A stretch of 64,000 bases of DNA from Pectinophora gossypiella (Eukaryota > Arthropoda > Insecta > Lepidoptera > Gelechiidae). The position numbers were made by a program, and so were the translations under genes. The DNA is taken from contig NC_065433.1 of NCBI RefSeq assembly GCF_024362695.1, forward strand, positions 3,503,613 through 3,567,612, given 5' to 3'. Shown here in pieces: positions 27,201 to 42,200 of this stretch. The notes under the pieces are model-generated. The model did no database searches. It saw only the letters and a program-made list of their open reading frames with translations, and was not told the origin of the DNA. How positions within the stretch are numbered: position 1 is the stretch's first letter; each line of letters opens with the position of its first letter.

Positions 27201-30200
27201 TGTGGCTTATAATGTATGGGAGATTTCGCCAACAAACATTTCATAGAATCAGAACTCAACACTAAACGAATAAATGGAAAAAAATACGAAAACTTCACAA
27301 GTCTTCAGAAAAATACGAAAACGCCATCTACTGACGCAACGTTACCTAGCTGACTGAAACGCATCACCTTAATCTAGTTATTTAATCTGAATGTTACATC
27401 GCACAGACGACACGCTCTCACACACTGAAAACGCGAAATATAATTACGTTACGTCGTAAGGTAGAGGCCGCTGTGTCGAAGTATTTTCCTTAGCGACATT
27501 CGTCGTTTGGGCGTCAGTAGGTTATCATAAAGAGAAATATTTTAAAGCTTAATCTAGTTATTTAATCTGAATGTTACATCGCACAGACGACACGCTCTCA
27601 CACACTGAAAACGCGAAATATAATTACGTTACGTCGTAAGGTAGAGGCCGCTGTGTCGAAGTATTTTCCTTAGCGACATTCGTCGTTTGGGCGTCAGTAG
27701 GTTATCATAAAGAGAAATATTTTAAAGAAGCTACCGTACTGAATAGTTTGCCTGAGGACATCCGTCTCGAACCAAACGAATACTAAGATGAAAACCTCCC
27801 TACATTTTCTTGATGAGACACCTTCTGTTCACTTTAAAGCTTCTTTGCGAAGGTTATAGCGATATAACGCAACCTAGCAAATAATGCTAGTAGTTTGCGA
27901 GTATTTTAGTCAGTATCGGAAGCATGAAGCTCTCAAATGTAAACGTAAACGAAGCACAAGTGACATAATGACGAATAATGAGTCATTCTGGAGAACCCTG
28001 GCGTATTGAACGTGATAGAACACGAATCATTCAATAATAAATGCCGAAATTACCTCCCATAAAGACCTATTAAAATGGTAGCCTTATTACGCTACGGGTA
28101 TGTATCCTTTGCAATTCATAACCTAAATAACGACATACTCGTCTCATTTCTTATTCGTCATGTAATTTTTATATAAACAAATCTCGAACGAGCCAACTTA
28201 GCCCTACGTCTATTTTTAGGAAATTCGGGAAGCAATTTTCTCGTTAAGTTAATCCGTTCCGTAAACGTCGGGTAACTAGTTGGAGGTGTGTGAGACAAGG
28301 TAGAGCTCCGTGGCGGGCGGGCAGTACCCGCCGCGGGGGCCAGCTTACGATGGTCGCCACCGCTTCGCACGAAGCCGGGAAACCTGGGAGCAACTTCAAA
28401 GAAGATCAAACTAACCTACTATTTTAATCATAAACTTGAAAGCTTAATTTTAAATACGTTCCTCTTTTATATACAGGGTGTTAATGTCATCGTAACTAAA
28501 AGTTTGAGGGATTTATTCAGACTATGATTCTGAGTTGATATCAAGTGGAATTTTGCGTTAGATGACTGACGTTGGCAAACCACATACCCACCAGAGAGCC
28601 GTTAACGCGTAACCATTTGTCATTTTTTATTTTCAACCTAGATCGAATTCCACCAAAGTGCTTTGTCATATATGTGAAAAGGCTAGTTTCCAACTAGTCA
28701 AATCAGTAAATTTTTACTAAACGTCAAAACACGAAATTGCTATGGAATTTGTGTGAAAAAACGTCTTAGGATACCGTGATAAAATGTCGGGCTTATTATT
28801 GATTAAAATTCATAAATAAGTTAAAAAGAAAAAAAACTGTCTTTATTCCGTATCTTTGACCTAGGATACTACCCTATACTACCCAAATGTAAATGTCAAC
28901 CAATTACTACAAACTTCATTATTAATTTAGTAAGGCTCAATTTAGCTGACGTGTTTTGGTAATAATGAGAGCTCCTTAAAAATGAAGAGAAAAAGGTCAA
29001 CCAAAAATTGCAGCGCTCCGTTAGTTTGCCACTCAACATCGGAAAAACTTTTAACGATCCTTTATCATTATTTATCTGCATATCATAATGTGTTGATGGT
29101 TGGATTTGTCGTAATTCCAATAAAAAAGAACAGTATTTGTTTTTTTGTTTGTATTCTTATCTTATCTTATTTAGCCTATATGATCCCACTCCTGGGCAAA
29201 GGCCTCCCCTTGATTTTTCCACTCCTCTCGACTTTGCGCGATCTCCGGCCAATCCTTGCGATAAGCATTGAGGTCGTCACACCATCTTTTACGCGGTCTT
29301 CCTCGACTTCTAAGCCCGCCCTGCGGTATCCAGTGAGTAACGACCCGTGCCCATCGCTCCGGATGCATCCGACAAACGTGTCCGGCCCAGTCCCACTTCA
29401 GTTTGGCGGACTTTTTCCCTACATCAGTGATACCCGTTTTGGAGCGCAGTGTAGTGTTTCGCACACGGTCGATTCGTTTGTTTGTATTAAAAAAATAAAA
29501 AAAAAACATTCCCTTTGATCATTTCCTTTCATTTTTTTTCATCATTAATTTTGTTTTTTTTTTAAATCATTTTCTAATGTGAAAAGTTTCCGATTACTGT
29601 CCATGTTCATTAATTATTAGATTTAACGGATAGGCGGCGCATTACTTCTGAATTCAAATTCTGATACACGATTTGTTGTTGTTTTATTCAAAGCATCTCA
29701 GTTCTTCTTAAACATTAGAATGAGGGACTTCCCAGGCTACGTTCCCCAAAAACAATATAGATGGCGCTGTTCAGATTTAACGTGATAATTACCTATTTTC
29801 TTATTATTATTAGGTAGGGTACATAATTATACAAACATATAATATAATGGCAGAGGAAATAATTGTTGCATTTTTCTTTTAAATAAAGTAAAATATAGTT
29901 TTTAATACAGCAATAAAAATAACATTTAACATTTTTTTTAAATGAAAATATTTTTTTTATTTACATCTTAAAAAGAAACTAAATAATATACAATCTATCA
30001 AATAATACTAAATAATAATAATAAAACATAAAATACCTTAACTAAATATTGTAGCTGTAGCAGGGATTGTTGCTTGATATTTGGATCTATATTTCTTCTA
30101 TTTTGATCAGTATAATAATGGGTGGAAGATGTGTTGTGCCTGGGTATAATGACAAGGGTCATCATTTATATCCAGGAAATTAGAAGGTTAAACGTAGAAA

Positions 30201-33200
30201 AAAACTGTACAGCGCCATCTACAGCTTTTTTGGGGAATATAACCTGGAAAATTCCTCATTAGTTCAGAATTGAAATTCCGAAATGCCTGTAGGCATTGGA
30301 ACAATTGATGAACGTGGAAGTTAGCATTCGTTAATATACGGAAATTGGATAATTGCTGAGGGGCATTAAGAAAAAATAATTGAAGCACAGTATTACTTGA
30401 ACTGCAAATAGTTGAGAGTGTACCGCGAGTGGCTCTGAGTGCTTTCCCCGTGTCACTCGCCTCAAGGCTTACTGCCTCCTTACTCTTCACTAAAAGTACA
30501 AGTAGGTACTTGCAGGTATTTTTGGATCAAATAATAATGAAGCTCAATATATTTTAAGATTTATACAAAAAGTATTATAGTAAACTAGATTTATATATAC
30601 TTAGATTTATATCACAGCCTCCGTGGTCTAGTGGTTAGAGCGACCATGTGGTCTAGGGTGGATCACGATTACCTCGCAAAAAATTGAGAGAAATCTAGGT
30701 TTCGTCGACATAAATCACACTACAATGTAGGTATTCTTTTTCCAAAGCGACGATTACATGCTGGTCTCTATAAGGCGACTTTAAGTTCATGGTTTACAAA
30801 TATAACACACATACATAGGATAGGATTGCTTCTATGCTGTTCTGGGAGCATATAAAAAACATAGAACACGTTCAGCTGCTTCTCTTCCCGGGCATGTCGT
30901 AAAAACCGACAGAGGGATTGTGTCCTCTAACATGATGGACTAATGTTATGGGCGATAGGCTGATCCCTTATCACCATAAGGTTCATCATATCCATCTTTG
31001 GACTTCGTATCAACAGTGGCTGCAAGTTGTCTTTGATTACTTGTGGCTCTGCCCACCCCATTAGGGATTACGGGCGTGAGTTTATGTATGTATGTATGTA
31101 CATAGGATATCACACATAATATAGATGAGGAACACACATGTATGAGGAGCTCGGTGGCGCAACGGTAAACGCGCTCTTTCGCAAAGGCCGGTCATAGGAT
31201 GGGTGACCACAAAAAAAAAACAGTTTTCATCTCGAGCTCCTCCGTGCTTCGGAAGGCACGTTAAGCCGTTGGTCCCGGCTGCATTAGCAGTCGTTAATAA
31301 CCATCAATCCGCACTGTGCCCGCGTGATGGTTTAAGACCCGATCTCCCTATCCATCCATAGGGAAGGCCCGTGCCCCAGCAGTGGGGATGTTAATGGGCT
31401 GATGATGATGACATAGGATATAAGATTACACCTGTTGTAAGTCCATATATTGATATTATTATTATTATTAGCCTATATGATCCCACTGCTGAGCAAAGGC
31501 CTCCCCCATATTTTTCCAAGTATCCCGGTTCTGTGCGAGCTCTATCCAGTCTTTTCGATAACCGTCGAGATCATCGCGCCATCGTTTCCGGGGTCTACCA
31601 CGTCTACGGTGTCCGTCCTGTGGTACCCAGTGCGTGATGATCTTTGCCCATCGTTCCGGATGCATGCGGCACACGTGTCCAGCCCAGTCCCACTTTAGCC
31701 TGGCGGTCTTCCTGCCAACATCAGCTATACCGGTTTTTGAGCGCAGCACAGTGTTTTTAACTCGATCAATTCGTTTTACACCTAGTATGCTGCGCTCCAT
31801 TGCTCTTTGACAAACCCCGACCTTGGCCTTATATATATTGATATCGCGAAGTAAAAACCTATGCTGAATTTACTGACAAGGCCTGACAAAACAAGAAATA
31901 AGTGATAACATTACTTTGCACAAACGCACACACAAACATCTCTCACCCTAAACGCATATACCTGCTCCGTTCCGTCGTGGGTAAAAAAATATATAATAAA
32001 ATGTCATATCGAAAAGGAATAACATACCAATGACATCGCTCCAAGGAGCCCGTTGTTAACAACACCTATTTCCCATTAGGGTAGCAAGAAACCACGTATT
32101 CTACTTTCCTCACTTTTGCCTCTTTCGTTCTCATCAAAACCAATTTTAGTATACCTATAACATACATACATACATAAACTCACGCCCGTAATCCCTAATG
32201 GGGTGGGCAGAGCCACAAGTAATCAAAGACAACTTGCAGCCACTGTTGATACGAAGTCCAAAGATGGATATGATGAACCTTATGGTGATAAGGGATCAGC
32301 CTATCGCCCATAACATTAGTCCATCATGTTAGAGGACACAATCCCTCTGTCGGTTTTTACGACATGCCCGGGAAGAGAAGCAGCTGAACGTGTTCTATGT
32401 TTTTTATATGCTCCCAGAACAGCATAGAAGCATACCTATAAATAAAAATAAAAGTAGGTACCTTAATTGCTATTCGTTATTAACACATTACTTGTTAACG
32501 GCTGGACCGATTTGGCACTGTGCTTAAAAGGAGTAAACAGTTTTTTTACATATGTACGGAAGAAGAAAATATCTAATACCAAATGTGGCTTCAGAAGTTG
32601 TTTACTGTCAAACCATGCATCTGTCTACCCCCGTGGGCCGACCTTATCAAAAACTGTTCGCGCTTCAAACATGGGTATGTAATAGAGTAGTTTGCAACTA
32701 GTCAAATCAGTTACTTTTTACTCAACGTCAGTACACGAAATTACTATGGAATTTGTATGAAAAAGCAACCTGTGACGTCATAGAAAAACGTGACAAAATG
32801 ACGCACAATTTATTACATTTTTCTTTATTAAAATTCATAAATGAGTTAAATAGAAAAAAAATAAAACGTTTGTTGTCACCGTTAGATCGGTCTTTATTTA
32901 GTTATCACAATTTCATAATTTATCTTTCAACTAGGAAACTACCCAATTATGTAGTTTGCATTTAGACCAATGTTGCTTTATTAGAAAGCAAACAAAACTG
33001 AATAGCATAAATATCGATCTTATCACGATGTCACATTAAAAATATAATGTACACATTGCAAAACAAATTAATAACAGCCCTTGTAAAACATTGTGTCCCT
33101 CTGTTTTCGTCGGTGGTTAAAAATAAAGTGAAGATAGGCATGTTAAGTTTTTAAATATGGAAACTCACACGTACCTACATTATTTATTTATTCATGGAAC

Positions 33201-36200
33201 TCCAACACAGTACAATTCAGTATCGTAATTTTCGCACAATGCGGTATTAAGCAACATGAATACATAGTTACGGTGGGCCTACATCATATACATTACTAAA
33301 TAATTCACATTCATTTCCGTTCCTTCCCGTTTCAAAAATACCATAAATATTTACGTACATCCATTATACGTCTATACATTATTTCCTGCTCATCCAAATT
33401 AATATAACGCGTCGTTGGTTAACAAATGAACGTGCTCTATCTACCCCATCATTCGCCTATTAAAATTGTCTCCAAAAAATACAGAAAAAGATTTGTCCGA
33501 CCGTATATTTAATACGTAGCATCGGTCGTTTGGCATCGACACATTATCCCCGTCCTTGAAAATTGTGATCTGTTTCTCTGGGCGCCAACCGCAAACGAAG
33601 TGGCGCCGTTGTCGCTAACTGCGGCAGGTTCTCGTTCAAACGGATTAGGCGCGTCCTTCGGCGGCTCTGCAGCGGGAGCGTTTGTGAAATAAATTCGGGA
33701 AATGTAGCTCGATACGGAGGCTGCGTAGTGGCGTAGGAGCGAGCGTGAGAAGGAGCGGCGAGGGCGGCGGAGGGGCGCGGGCCGCGGCGCCAGTGGCCGC
33801 AGCGCCGCGCGACCGAACGGAGGCGGTGGCGTCGCGAACACCGCCCGCCCGCTCGCGCCCGGCGCCCGGCACCCGCGCACGTGCCGTGCCGGCGCGATGG
33901 GCACCACCCCGCCGCCGCCCCCCATCAAACAACACAAAAGTCGACGCAAAATATCTTTACCATGGTTTCGCCAAAGTTCAGTAAATGCGCCCCATGCGGC
34001 CCTGTCTCGGCAGCACACCATCGACACGCCGAGCTCGTTCCACGCGCGCCTACTCAAAACCAACCGACAACGACAGGTGAAGCACCGCGCCTGCACCGAT
34101 GCACCGCCCCCACCCCCGCCCCGCTGCCGGGTGCGGGGCGCTCGCGCTGCACATGCACCACGCACATCATACCCGCCACCCGCATAGCCGCACTGCTGCC
34201 ACTAACGCTGCCTCATCAACTTTCATCTAATATGTTATCTCATTGCCTTTGTGCTCTCGCGAGTTTATCAGTTTCCCTTACAAAATTACAATGCAGCGAC
34301 CTGTGTATACTTGAACATTGCGTCTAAAGAGATATGTTCCCGATAACATTGAAAAGGTCACCGTTTATTTAAATTAGTATTCCAACAGTACCGTGCGATC
34401 ATGGATCCTCCCGACGCCTCATACGCAGTGTGTGCATATGAAAATAAAACATTATCTTGGTAAATTGTGTCTTTTCTTAGTATTATTTTGTCATTATCAA
34501 AATTTACCATTTTTATTTTCAAATTGGCACAATTATTCACGGCTAATACTATTCTAAAATATAATACGCTTCTAAAAATGCGTATTTATTTACGTAAGTA
34601 AACATATTAAAGCTAAAAATTGTCTTAAAAATTGACTTTTTAACATGCAACGCTCAGGACTTAAGTACTCGAGCGGAGTTTGAACTCTATATAGTACTAT
34701 CATCTCAGATCTGAAATAGTGCTTACGAATGTTTTTACTAGTATTCCTTGAATATTCTTTCATACAATTAAAAAGTTTATACTTTTGCAGATAGGCAAAT
34801 GTTAGTTTATATGCAGCTTGAATACACTAGGTACTAGAGTTGCACCTTAATAATATATAAACATACGTAAGGTCACGACTATGTTATCTATTGGGGTAAT
34901 CAGAGGTACAATCGTCGCAAGATGAACTAAGTACCCACATTTCACCGAGCTTTCTGCTTGCTTTTTTGAATAATATCCAGGGAAAATAATCTGACAGAAT
35001 ATTGTCAGTGTTCTTTTTCGTATGCATGATGTGTTTTGAGGGAAGATTGTTCAAACCGCGTGGAATGATTTTGCATCTTGTCCAGGGAGTGCCGTGACGA
35101 ACTTAGATATATACGGCAACGTGGACGTCACTTGGGCTGGTCCCTTTGTTGCACCACCCATGGTATAAGAAGACCAGGTATTCTCAATCCTATGACAAAC
35201 AGCCATTGCTAGCCCTTGATGACGTAAGTGTTACCAATAAATTGGTATCTCCAACATTCCAAGGACGTAAAATGTATTATAGAAAAAGTGAATTACTGAC
35301 TAATTACTATTATTTGTCACACATATAAAAATCATTAAAACTGTACGTAAATCTTTTCCTAAAAGTTAAAGTTGCAACGTGGGTATTTTTTTAATTTACG
35401 AAATGGCAACGTAAGGTAGGATGACGTCAGCTGGGCTAACCTTGAAATGCTAGCTGTCACTTTTGAGCATACCTGGTTTTCTTATGCCATGGCACCACCA
35501 ATGCAGTCAGCATTATTACAATCAATAATAGAGAAACGAAATATTATTTCAATCTATTGTGCTTGGGCTTCATTTGAAAATTCATACATTCATAAAATCA
35601 CGCCTGTTTTCCACCGGGGTAAGCAGAGACTATGAAAGTCCATCAAGCTTTGATCCTGACATACTTATCTTGCTTCCTCCACATTCATACAAAAAACAGA
35701 TAATATATACATTTGAACATAAAAAAGAAGATTACTCAAAGCATTATAATTAGGACTATATAAAATAAAATTAAACTAAATTGACTGAAATTTGGCAGTA
35801 CGATCTTATGATTGTGGCCTAACCCTTAAATGTGGACAATTTAACAAAAAACCTGTCTTGTCAGTCAAATATAAAAACGAAAATTACTGAAGTCAAGACA
35901 GTATTGTCCTCAGATCTTGGTCTGCCTTAGGCGAATGTGACGGCATAAACTCAACTTCTACTGGTATCGACAGGGTTTAATTAATTATATTTTGGATAAC
36001 AAGGAAATATTAACATTAATATTTGAACATAAATAATCTAGGGATCAAACGAAACGATGTAGTAATTATTTATTTATTTGGGCAACACACGCTCACTTGT
36101 TTGCTATCATAACATAAGCTCACGTCTATCTCGATAGGGATAGTCAGCAGTACATGCATCATAAGATTTGTTAGTTACATACATTCTCTTAAGAGCTGTT

Positions 36201-39200
36201 AGTTTATTTATTTATTTAGGTACAAATACAGCAATACATATCGTCACTGGAAAGGCAAAATTACATAAGCGCCAAAATATCCTAAAATAGTAGTCCTTCT
36301 TATGATATTTATTACTTGACATAGAAATTGAAAAAACAATGTAAACTTACGTTGACGTCATCTAAATTGGATAAATGGGTAAAAAGTTATGATAAAAAAC
36401 GAATAAAATACTTTAAGCGGCTTTTTCTTGAAGTGGCATTTTGGCGCTTACGTAATTTTGCCTTTTCAGTGACGATATGGAACTTTTACAGACAGCATTA
36501 TAAATAGAAAGACTTGGTATATATGCTTGCCAATTACATGCGTACACAGCATTCACGTTAGTAAATAAATGTAAATAACGCGTTAATATTACAGAATTAT
36601 GACTGCCTCACTAAATAGCATCAGAAAACAATGGTCATAGAATATAAAAATATACCACGTATAGAACGGTAACTCTCCTCCCCGCACAATTCTTATTCGT
36701 TAGCCGCCGTTAGTTCGGCGCCGAGTTAGATTTACCTCACCCCCTCTGGGTTTCAATGTCTGAAACCCGCTAAAGAGTAACCTTGCTCTTAGGAGGTAAG
36801 AATGAGATTTTTATACGAAGTGTCCGAAGTGTGACCTGGGTGATCATTGGCGACAGTTTAATGTCCTTTGATCACTCACAAAATCGATTTAAAAAGTTAA
36901 ATTCTTCTTTGAAAAGGAGCATTCCGTCTATTTCAAATTTTGCACTGAAAAAAAAAAGAAGGCTTTGATTGTTAGGTATTTAAGTTAGAAAAAAAAAATC
37001 AAAACAGTTATGTTACTTACACTTTATATACTCGTTTTGTGAACAATAACCGAAAGATTTGTTAAATATTTTTTCAGTCTCTTGCTTACTACGTAGTCGA
37101 TTGATCGTGTGATTGCTGGGTTTCCTTGTCAGATCTTAGAGGGCTGCACTGTTAGGTACAATATAATATAAATACAGATAGAAAAAACATAACACGACAT
37201 ATTAAATAGAGAGGCTGAATATGGCACAGTGATCGTACGCCCAGGTTCATACCATTTTGCTCGCTCATCATGGGGTGACGAATTATTAAACACCCTGGAC
37301 CCTGGCGCTGAAGGTTGCTGAATGCACTCATAAATTAGAAGCGGATGTTCCCTTCATTAATTTATATTAAGCCGAAGTAAGAAAAGCGCCGTAAAAGAAT
37401 TTAATAACAGAAGCGACTTTTCATTTAAGCGAATTAAAATAAAAGTCTATCGCCGGCTTTGTCTCTTCAGAAGCGCATTGCAAGCCTGCATAATTAAAAT
37501 ATGAAGGGAACTCGTCATAATGTAGGTCAAAACGTCGCGGATCGCACGAGCTGCGTCGACAAACAAAACTGACGAATGGAAACTGAAACTGAAAACGCTT
37601 CCGTCAAAACTTTTCTGTGGTAATATTTTAAACTAGTTGTGAATGGCAAATGCGGAGTTGCCTTGACATTGAAATAATTCCCAGGGAAAACAGCCAGCTT
37701 AACATTGAAACAAGTTTTGACTTACAATTTAACCCACAAAGCTTCTCGTTTAACTTTGTATTAGTGAGTCACCCCTCACAGGGAAATGTCACTTCTCTTT
37801 TTTTAATTACTATTGTGTGGTATAAAGTATTTTGATTGTTTCTGAGTAGAATAATATATATAATAGGCGATTCCTTCTCCATCGCATGCTCTATTGTATT
37901 GGTCGTTGTCTACAGCAGGGTTTTGTTTTAAAACTTACGGAATTCTGAGAGGTGGTGTGTCGATTAAAGGCAAGTCGAATGTTGATTTAATAATGGAGTT
38001 GGTTCCTTCAAACATGGTTAGACGGCTTATTTGTCAAGTAGGTACGCCGTGTATATCACCTACGCACAGAATAGTCTGAACGTAGAGTTAAATAAGACTA
38101 ATTTAGCCGAATTGACCGAATATACAAAAGAAAAAGAAGTGATATGACACTGTCGTCCAACCTATATAAAAGTTTATCACCAAAACAAACTTTGCAAGTC
38201 TGTAATTTTTCAACGTAGCACGAGGAAAGAATTCTTTCGCGAGTTCCCATATTATACTTTCATTAAAAGAAAGAAGAAAACTTTACAATTGACGCTTTAT
38301 TAAGGTCCCAATTTATATTTACTAGCCGATTTGCCAATCTATCTATAAATTTATAAATTATTTGTCTTACTAAAACTCTAAAACATCGGAACCGATTTGG
38401 CTAATTTTAATCTTGAAATATTCGTGGAAGGTCCAGGAAAGGTTTAAATAGTGATAAAATATGAAAAAGACTGATACGTAGTTCACCGGGTGATCTAATA
38501 AAAATAAACAAGAGGTAAGCATTGACAGCCAAGCGAAGGGTGAAGTAACAGTGAAGTGACGTCAGAGTCAAACCGTGAAGCTCAGGTCCTGTACCGCGTA
38601 TGTTTGAATAAATTCATTTTCTTTGGAATGCGTGAGTTCCTCCTATGCTGAAACCCAGTTACTTGAATATTGCTTAGCAAATACTCAAACGCACTTTCAC
38701 CGCTTGTTTATTTTTTATTGGTTTTTATAATTCTTTCTATCTTTAGTGTACGTAAGCAAGACAAGTGTATACTGGGACGCGTCAAATGTAACCTGACGTC
38801 ACTAAGACACCGCAATCCGGTATCTCATGCAGCTAATTGGTGAATATCTCCGGAAATAAACCGCCCTCGATGAACCATACCAAAGACTGGTATGGAGAGG
38901 CAACCACGGCAAGGCATATTTTGAAGTCTGTGGACGAGATGTGAGGAGGCTTTCACTTCGTGGCATATTTATTAAAAGAATAAACTCAAATATAATTATT
39001 GCACACAAACAGAACATACAAACAATTGTACAACATATAACTACAAGCACAAATAGGTGACCTTATTACTCTGAAGCAATTTCTTGTAGGAAATCACGAC
39101 CACGGGTGTTAAAAAAGGCCACATCGAAGCAATTCATCCAAAATCAATATTGCAATTTGACATTTGCGCATACAAAAGTAACCGCGCAATGCAAACAAAA

Positions 39201-42200
39201 GGTCAAATAGCAATATTGCTTTGTTAGATGAATTGCTTCGCTGTGGCTTTTTTAAGCCCCCAGGAATTGGTCATAAAAACTTGTATAGGATGTTTGTTCC
39301 AGTCCTAGATAGGACTATGATAGGTGTAGGATTATGATTATGAGTCCTCATAACGTACAGTCATGAGCAATATAATGTACCCACTTTAGGACTCCGTCGC
39401 ACTAACATATTTGTTATTTAGAGAGACTTACAGTTAAATTTGTCAAAAAAGTTAATGTGACATGGTACCAAAGTGTATACATATTAATGCTCGTGACCGT
39501 ACTAGGTTATCGCTCGCGAGGAGTTCAGTAATATCCCCCAATAATATAGCAATATAATACTCACTTTAGAACTCTGTCGCATCAACATACCTATTTGACA
39601 TTTACAGACTTACAGTTTAATTTATCAAAAAAGTTAATGTGACATGGTACTAAAGTGTATGGGTGAATATCAAAATTTCAAGTTTGGTGGCGAAATATCA
39701 TATTATTTACGTGAAAAATTGGGTTCCGACATGAAAAAGATCCAAAAGGATCCTGGGTTGGGGACATGAAAAAGGATCCTTTTTCATATCGGAACCCAAT
39801 TTTTCACGAAAAAATTATATGAAAGTTCGCCACCAAACTTGGCACATTTTGATATTCACCCATATACACATTACTGCTTGTGATCGTACGCATCTAAAGA
39901 TGATTACTGTTCACCCAAATCAAATCAGCCGTTCAATCATGACATCGGAACAAACTCACAAACATATCTACATATTCAGGGTATTATAAAATCTCATGGT
40001 TTACCACAATATGATGTTATCCAGCAAGTTTCTGCTACTGCGACTGCTTCTACTCTGACAGTGGCTTATATACAATACAAAGACTCTTTATATAGCTAAT
40101 TTCATTGGGAAAGTTCCTCGCACATTGCACAATCAGTTTCTTTTCTTCTATCGTGTGGGTTGTGAAGTGGATTACCAACCCCATCAACCCTGGTGTTAGG
40201 TGTACTATTGAGCCGCCAAAGATCCCTGACATGGCTCATGTAATGACTACGTACTTACATCAGTAAGTGGTAACCGGGACCAACGGGGGGAAAATGTCAG
40301 GTATTACTTAAAATAAAATTAGATAGTGTGTACTGGAATCAGCACCAATCAATATAAACCTTAGCTTGATTGAATAAGTATGTAACTCATTGAACAAAAA
40401 TTGTTACATCTAGACACTAGAAAATTATTAATGACCTAACCTATAATTAGGTTGTTTTTCCCATTTAACAAAACTTTGAGTTAGAAATAGGCTAGTTTCC
40501 GTTACTTTATACTAAACGTCAAAACACGAAATTACTATGAAAGTGTGAAAAAGCACACTGTGACGTCATCGAAAAAAAGTGATAATTCATAAATAAGTTA
40601 AATAGAAAAAATAACCTGTTTTTCGTTAGTTTTAGATCTGACTTCATTTCGTAATCAGAATTTCGTAATTTATCTTGAACCTAGTTCGGTCACGAGTACT
40701 AATATGTATTCACTTTGAAACCATGTCACATTAAGTTTTTTGACAAATGAAACAGTAAGTCTCATTTAATGTTAAATATGATAGTGCGACAGGGTTCTAA
40801 AGTGGGTACATGATATTGCTCATGACTGTACACGACCCAATTGACATTAAGCTTGGCATCAAGCTCTAAGCGCTGTTGAATTTCAAAGTCCTGAACTTTA
40901 ATGTGAACCAAAGTTTTCCGTTCCGTCCGTCCATTCCATTTCCATACCATAGTATATTATTTATTTACATCGTACATTATTTTACCAGAAAGTGCCGCAG
41001 TGACAAGCTATGAAAACGCGAGTCATTTGATGTTGTTCACGGACTGCGCGAGTTGACACCTTACAGCGAACGTCAATTTGCAGCCAGAGCTGGCCCAGTG
41101 TTGAACAGTTCATTAATTACGTCTCGTTAGACAGAATTAACATCGCAGCTTGTATTTAATGTTAATAATGTCCGGAATCGACAGACCACGCATAATATTA
41201 AACTGATTAATGAGCAAATGTAACTTAGCATGGTTGTAATTAGTAATACCGACCGGGCATAGTAGGCAGTTTAGCTAAATGAACAGGGTTTACCTGATGG
41301 CATAGAATAAAGAATACGACGACAACAACAACAACTCTCTATCACAACAACAACTCTCTATAACAACAATAACTCTCCGCCCGCACTAATTCGTATCGGC
41401 CGCCGACCTCACCCCCTCTGGGTCTTACTTCAGTCTTAAATGGCCATAAGCCGTTTAGGAGTAAGAGATAGAGCGAGGACTGTGTCGATCTCGCTCGCAC
41501 TCACGCGTTAGACGGCACACGGTAAAAAGTAGATTTTTGTTAGAGTGCCCGAGGTGTGCTAGGGGCCTAGCCAAGATAAAAATGTGCCTATTATAACCCA
41601 TTCGTATTAAATAGACACCTTGCGCCAAGACAGCGAAGCGCCTCGATCCTCTGTCTGTTACATCCTGCCCTATTGTGTATTTTCTTCATTGCGTGATACA
41701 GGCGGAATTGTGATCACACAAAAGCCATTAATCAAGAATTGAATAGAATTGTACGTTAGTACGTGTAGAAATTGGTACATTTGCCACTTGACAAGGAGGT
41801 GACGCTCGCTCGCCTGCTCACTCGTCGCACCAATCGGCAGTATTATTAAGCCAAGTACTTGAATGCTTTTTTTAGAAAATTGCAGAAGGCTTTAAATAGT
41901 TTGAGATTTATAAATGACGCTATAATTTTTATGTACCGATTAGGTATAGCACTGTGCAATCATCCTTGTGCCGCCCTTTGTGGTGCGTGCAGCTAGCTCG
42001 CTTTAAGCCGACGTGTTACAGATGAAATGTTAATTATTCAAGTTATGTTCAGGGCAGAAGGTAAGGGTCTTTTAATCCAGCAAGCTTAAACGCCGTCTGA
42101 CTCGCAAGTTGATAACTGGACGTAAATACGCAACCATCAACAATCGCGTACATTAATCACTGTAATCCAGTGTGTCACCAGCTTGCTTCTCAAAACGGGA

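Noticed and set aside
27368..27727. LTR pair
   Set aside because: The 180-bp units are directly adjacent with no internal region, so this is a tandem duplication.
33509..34165. 218-codon minus-strand open frame
   Set aside because: It lies over the GC-rich block, is Arg/Ala/Pro-rich low complexity, and is antisense to a better-supported exon.
41316..41378. CRISPR-like array
   Set aside because: Three imperfect units without spacers in a eukaryotic intron; a simple tandem repeat.
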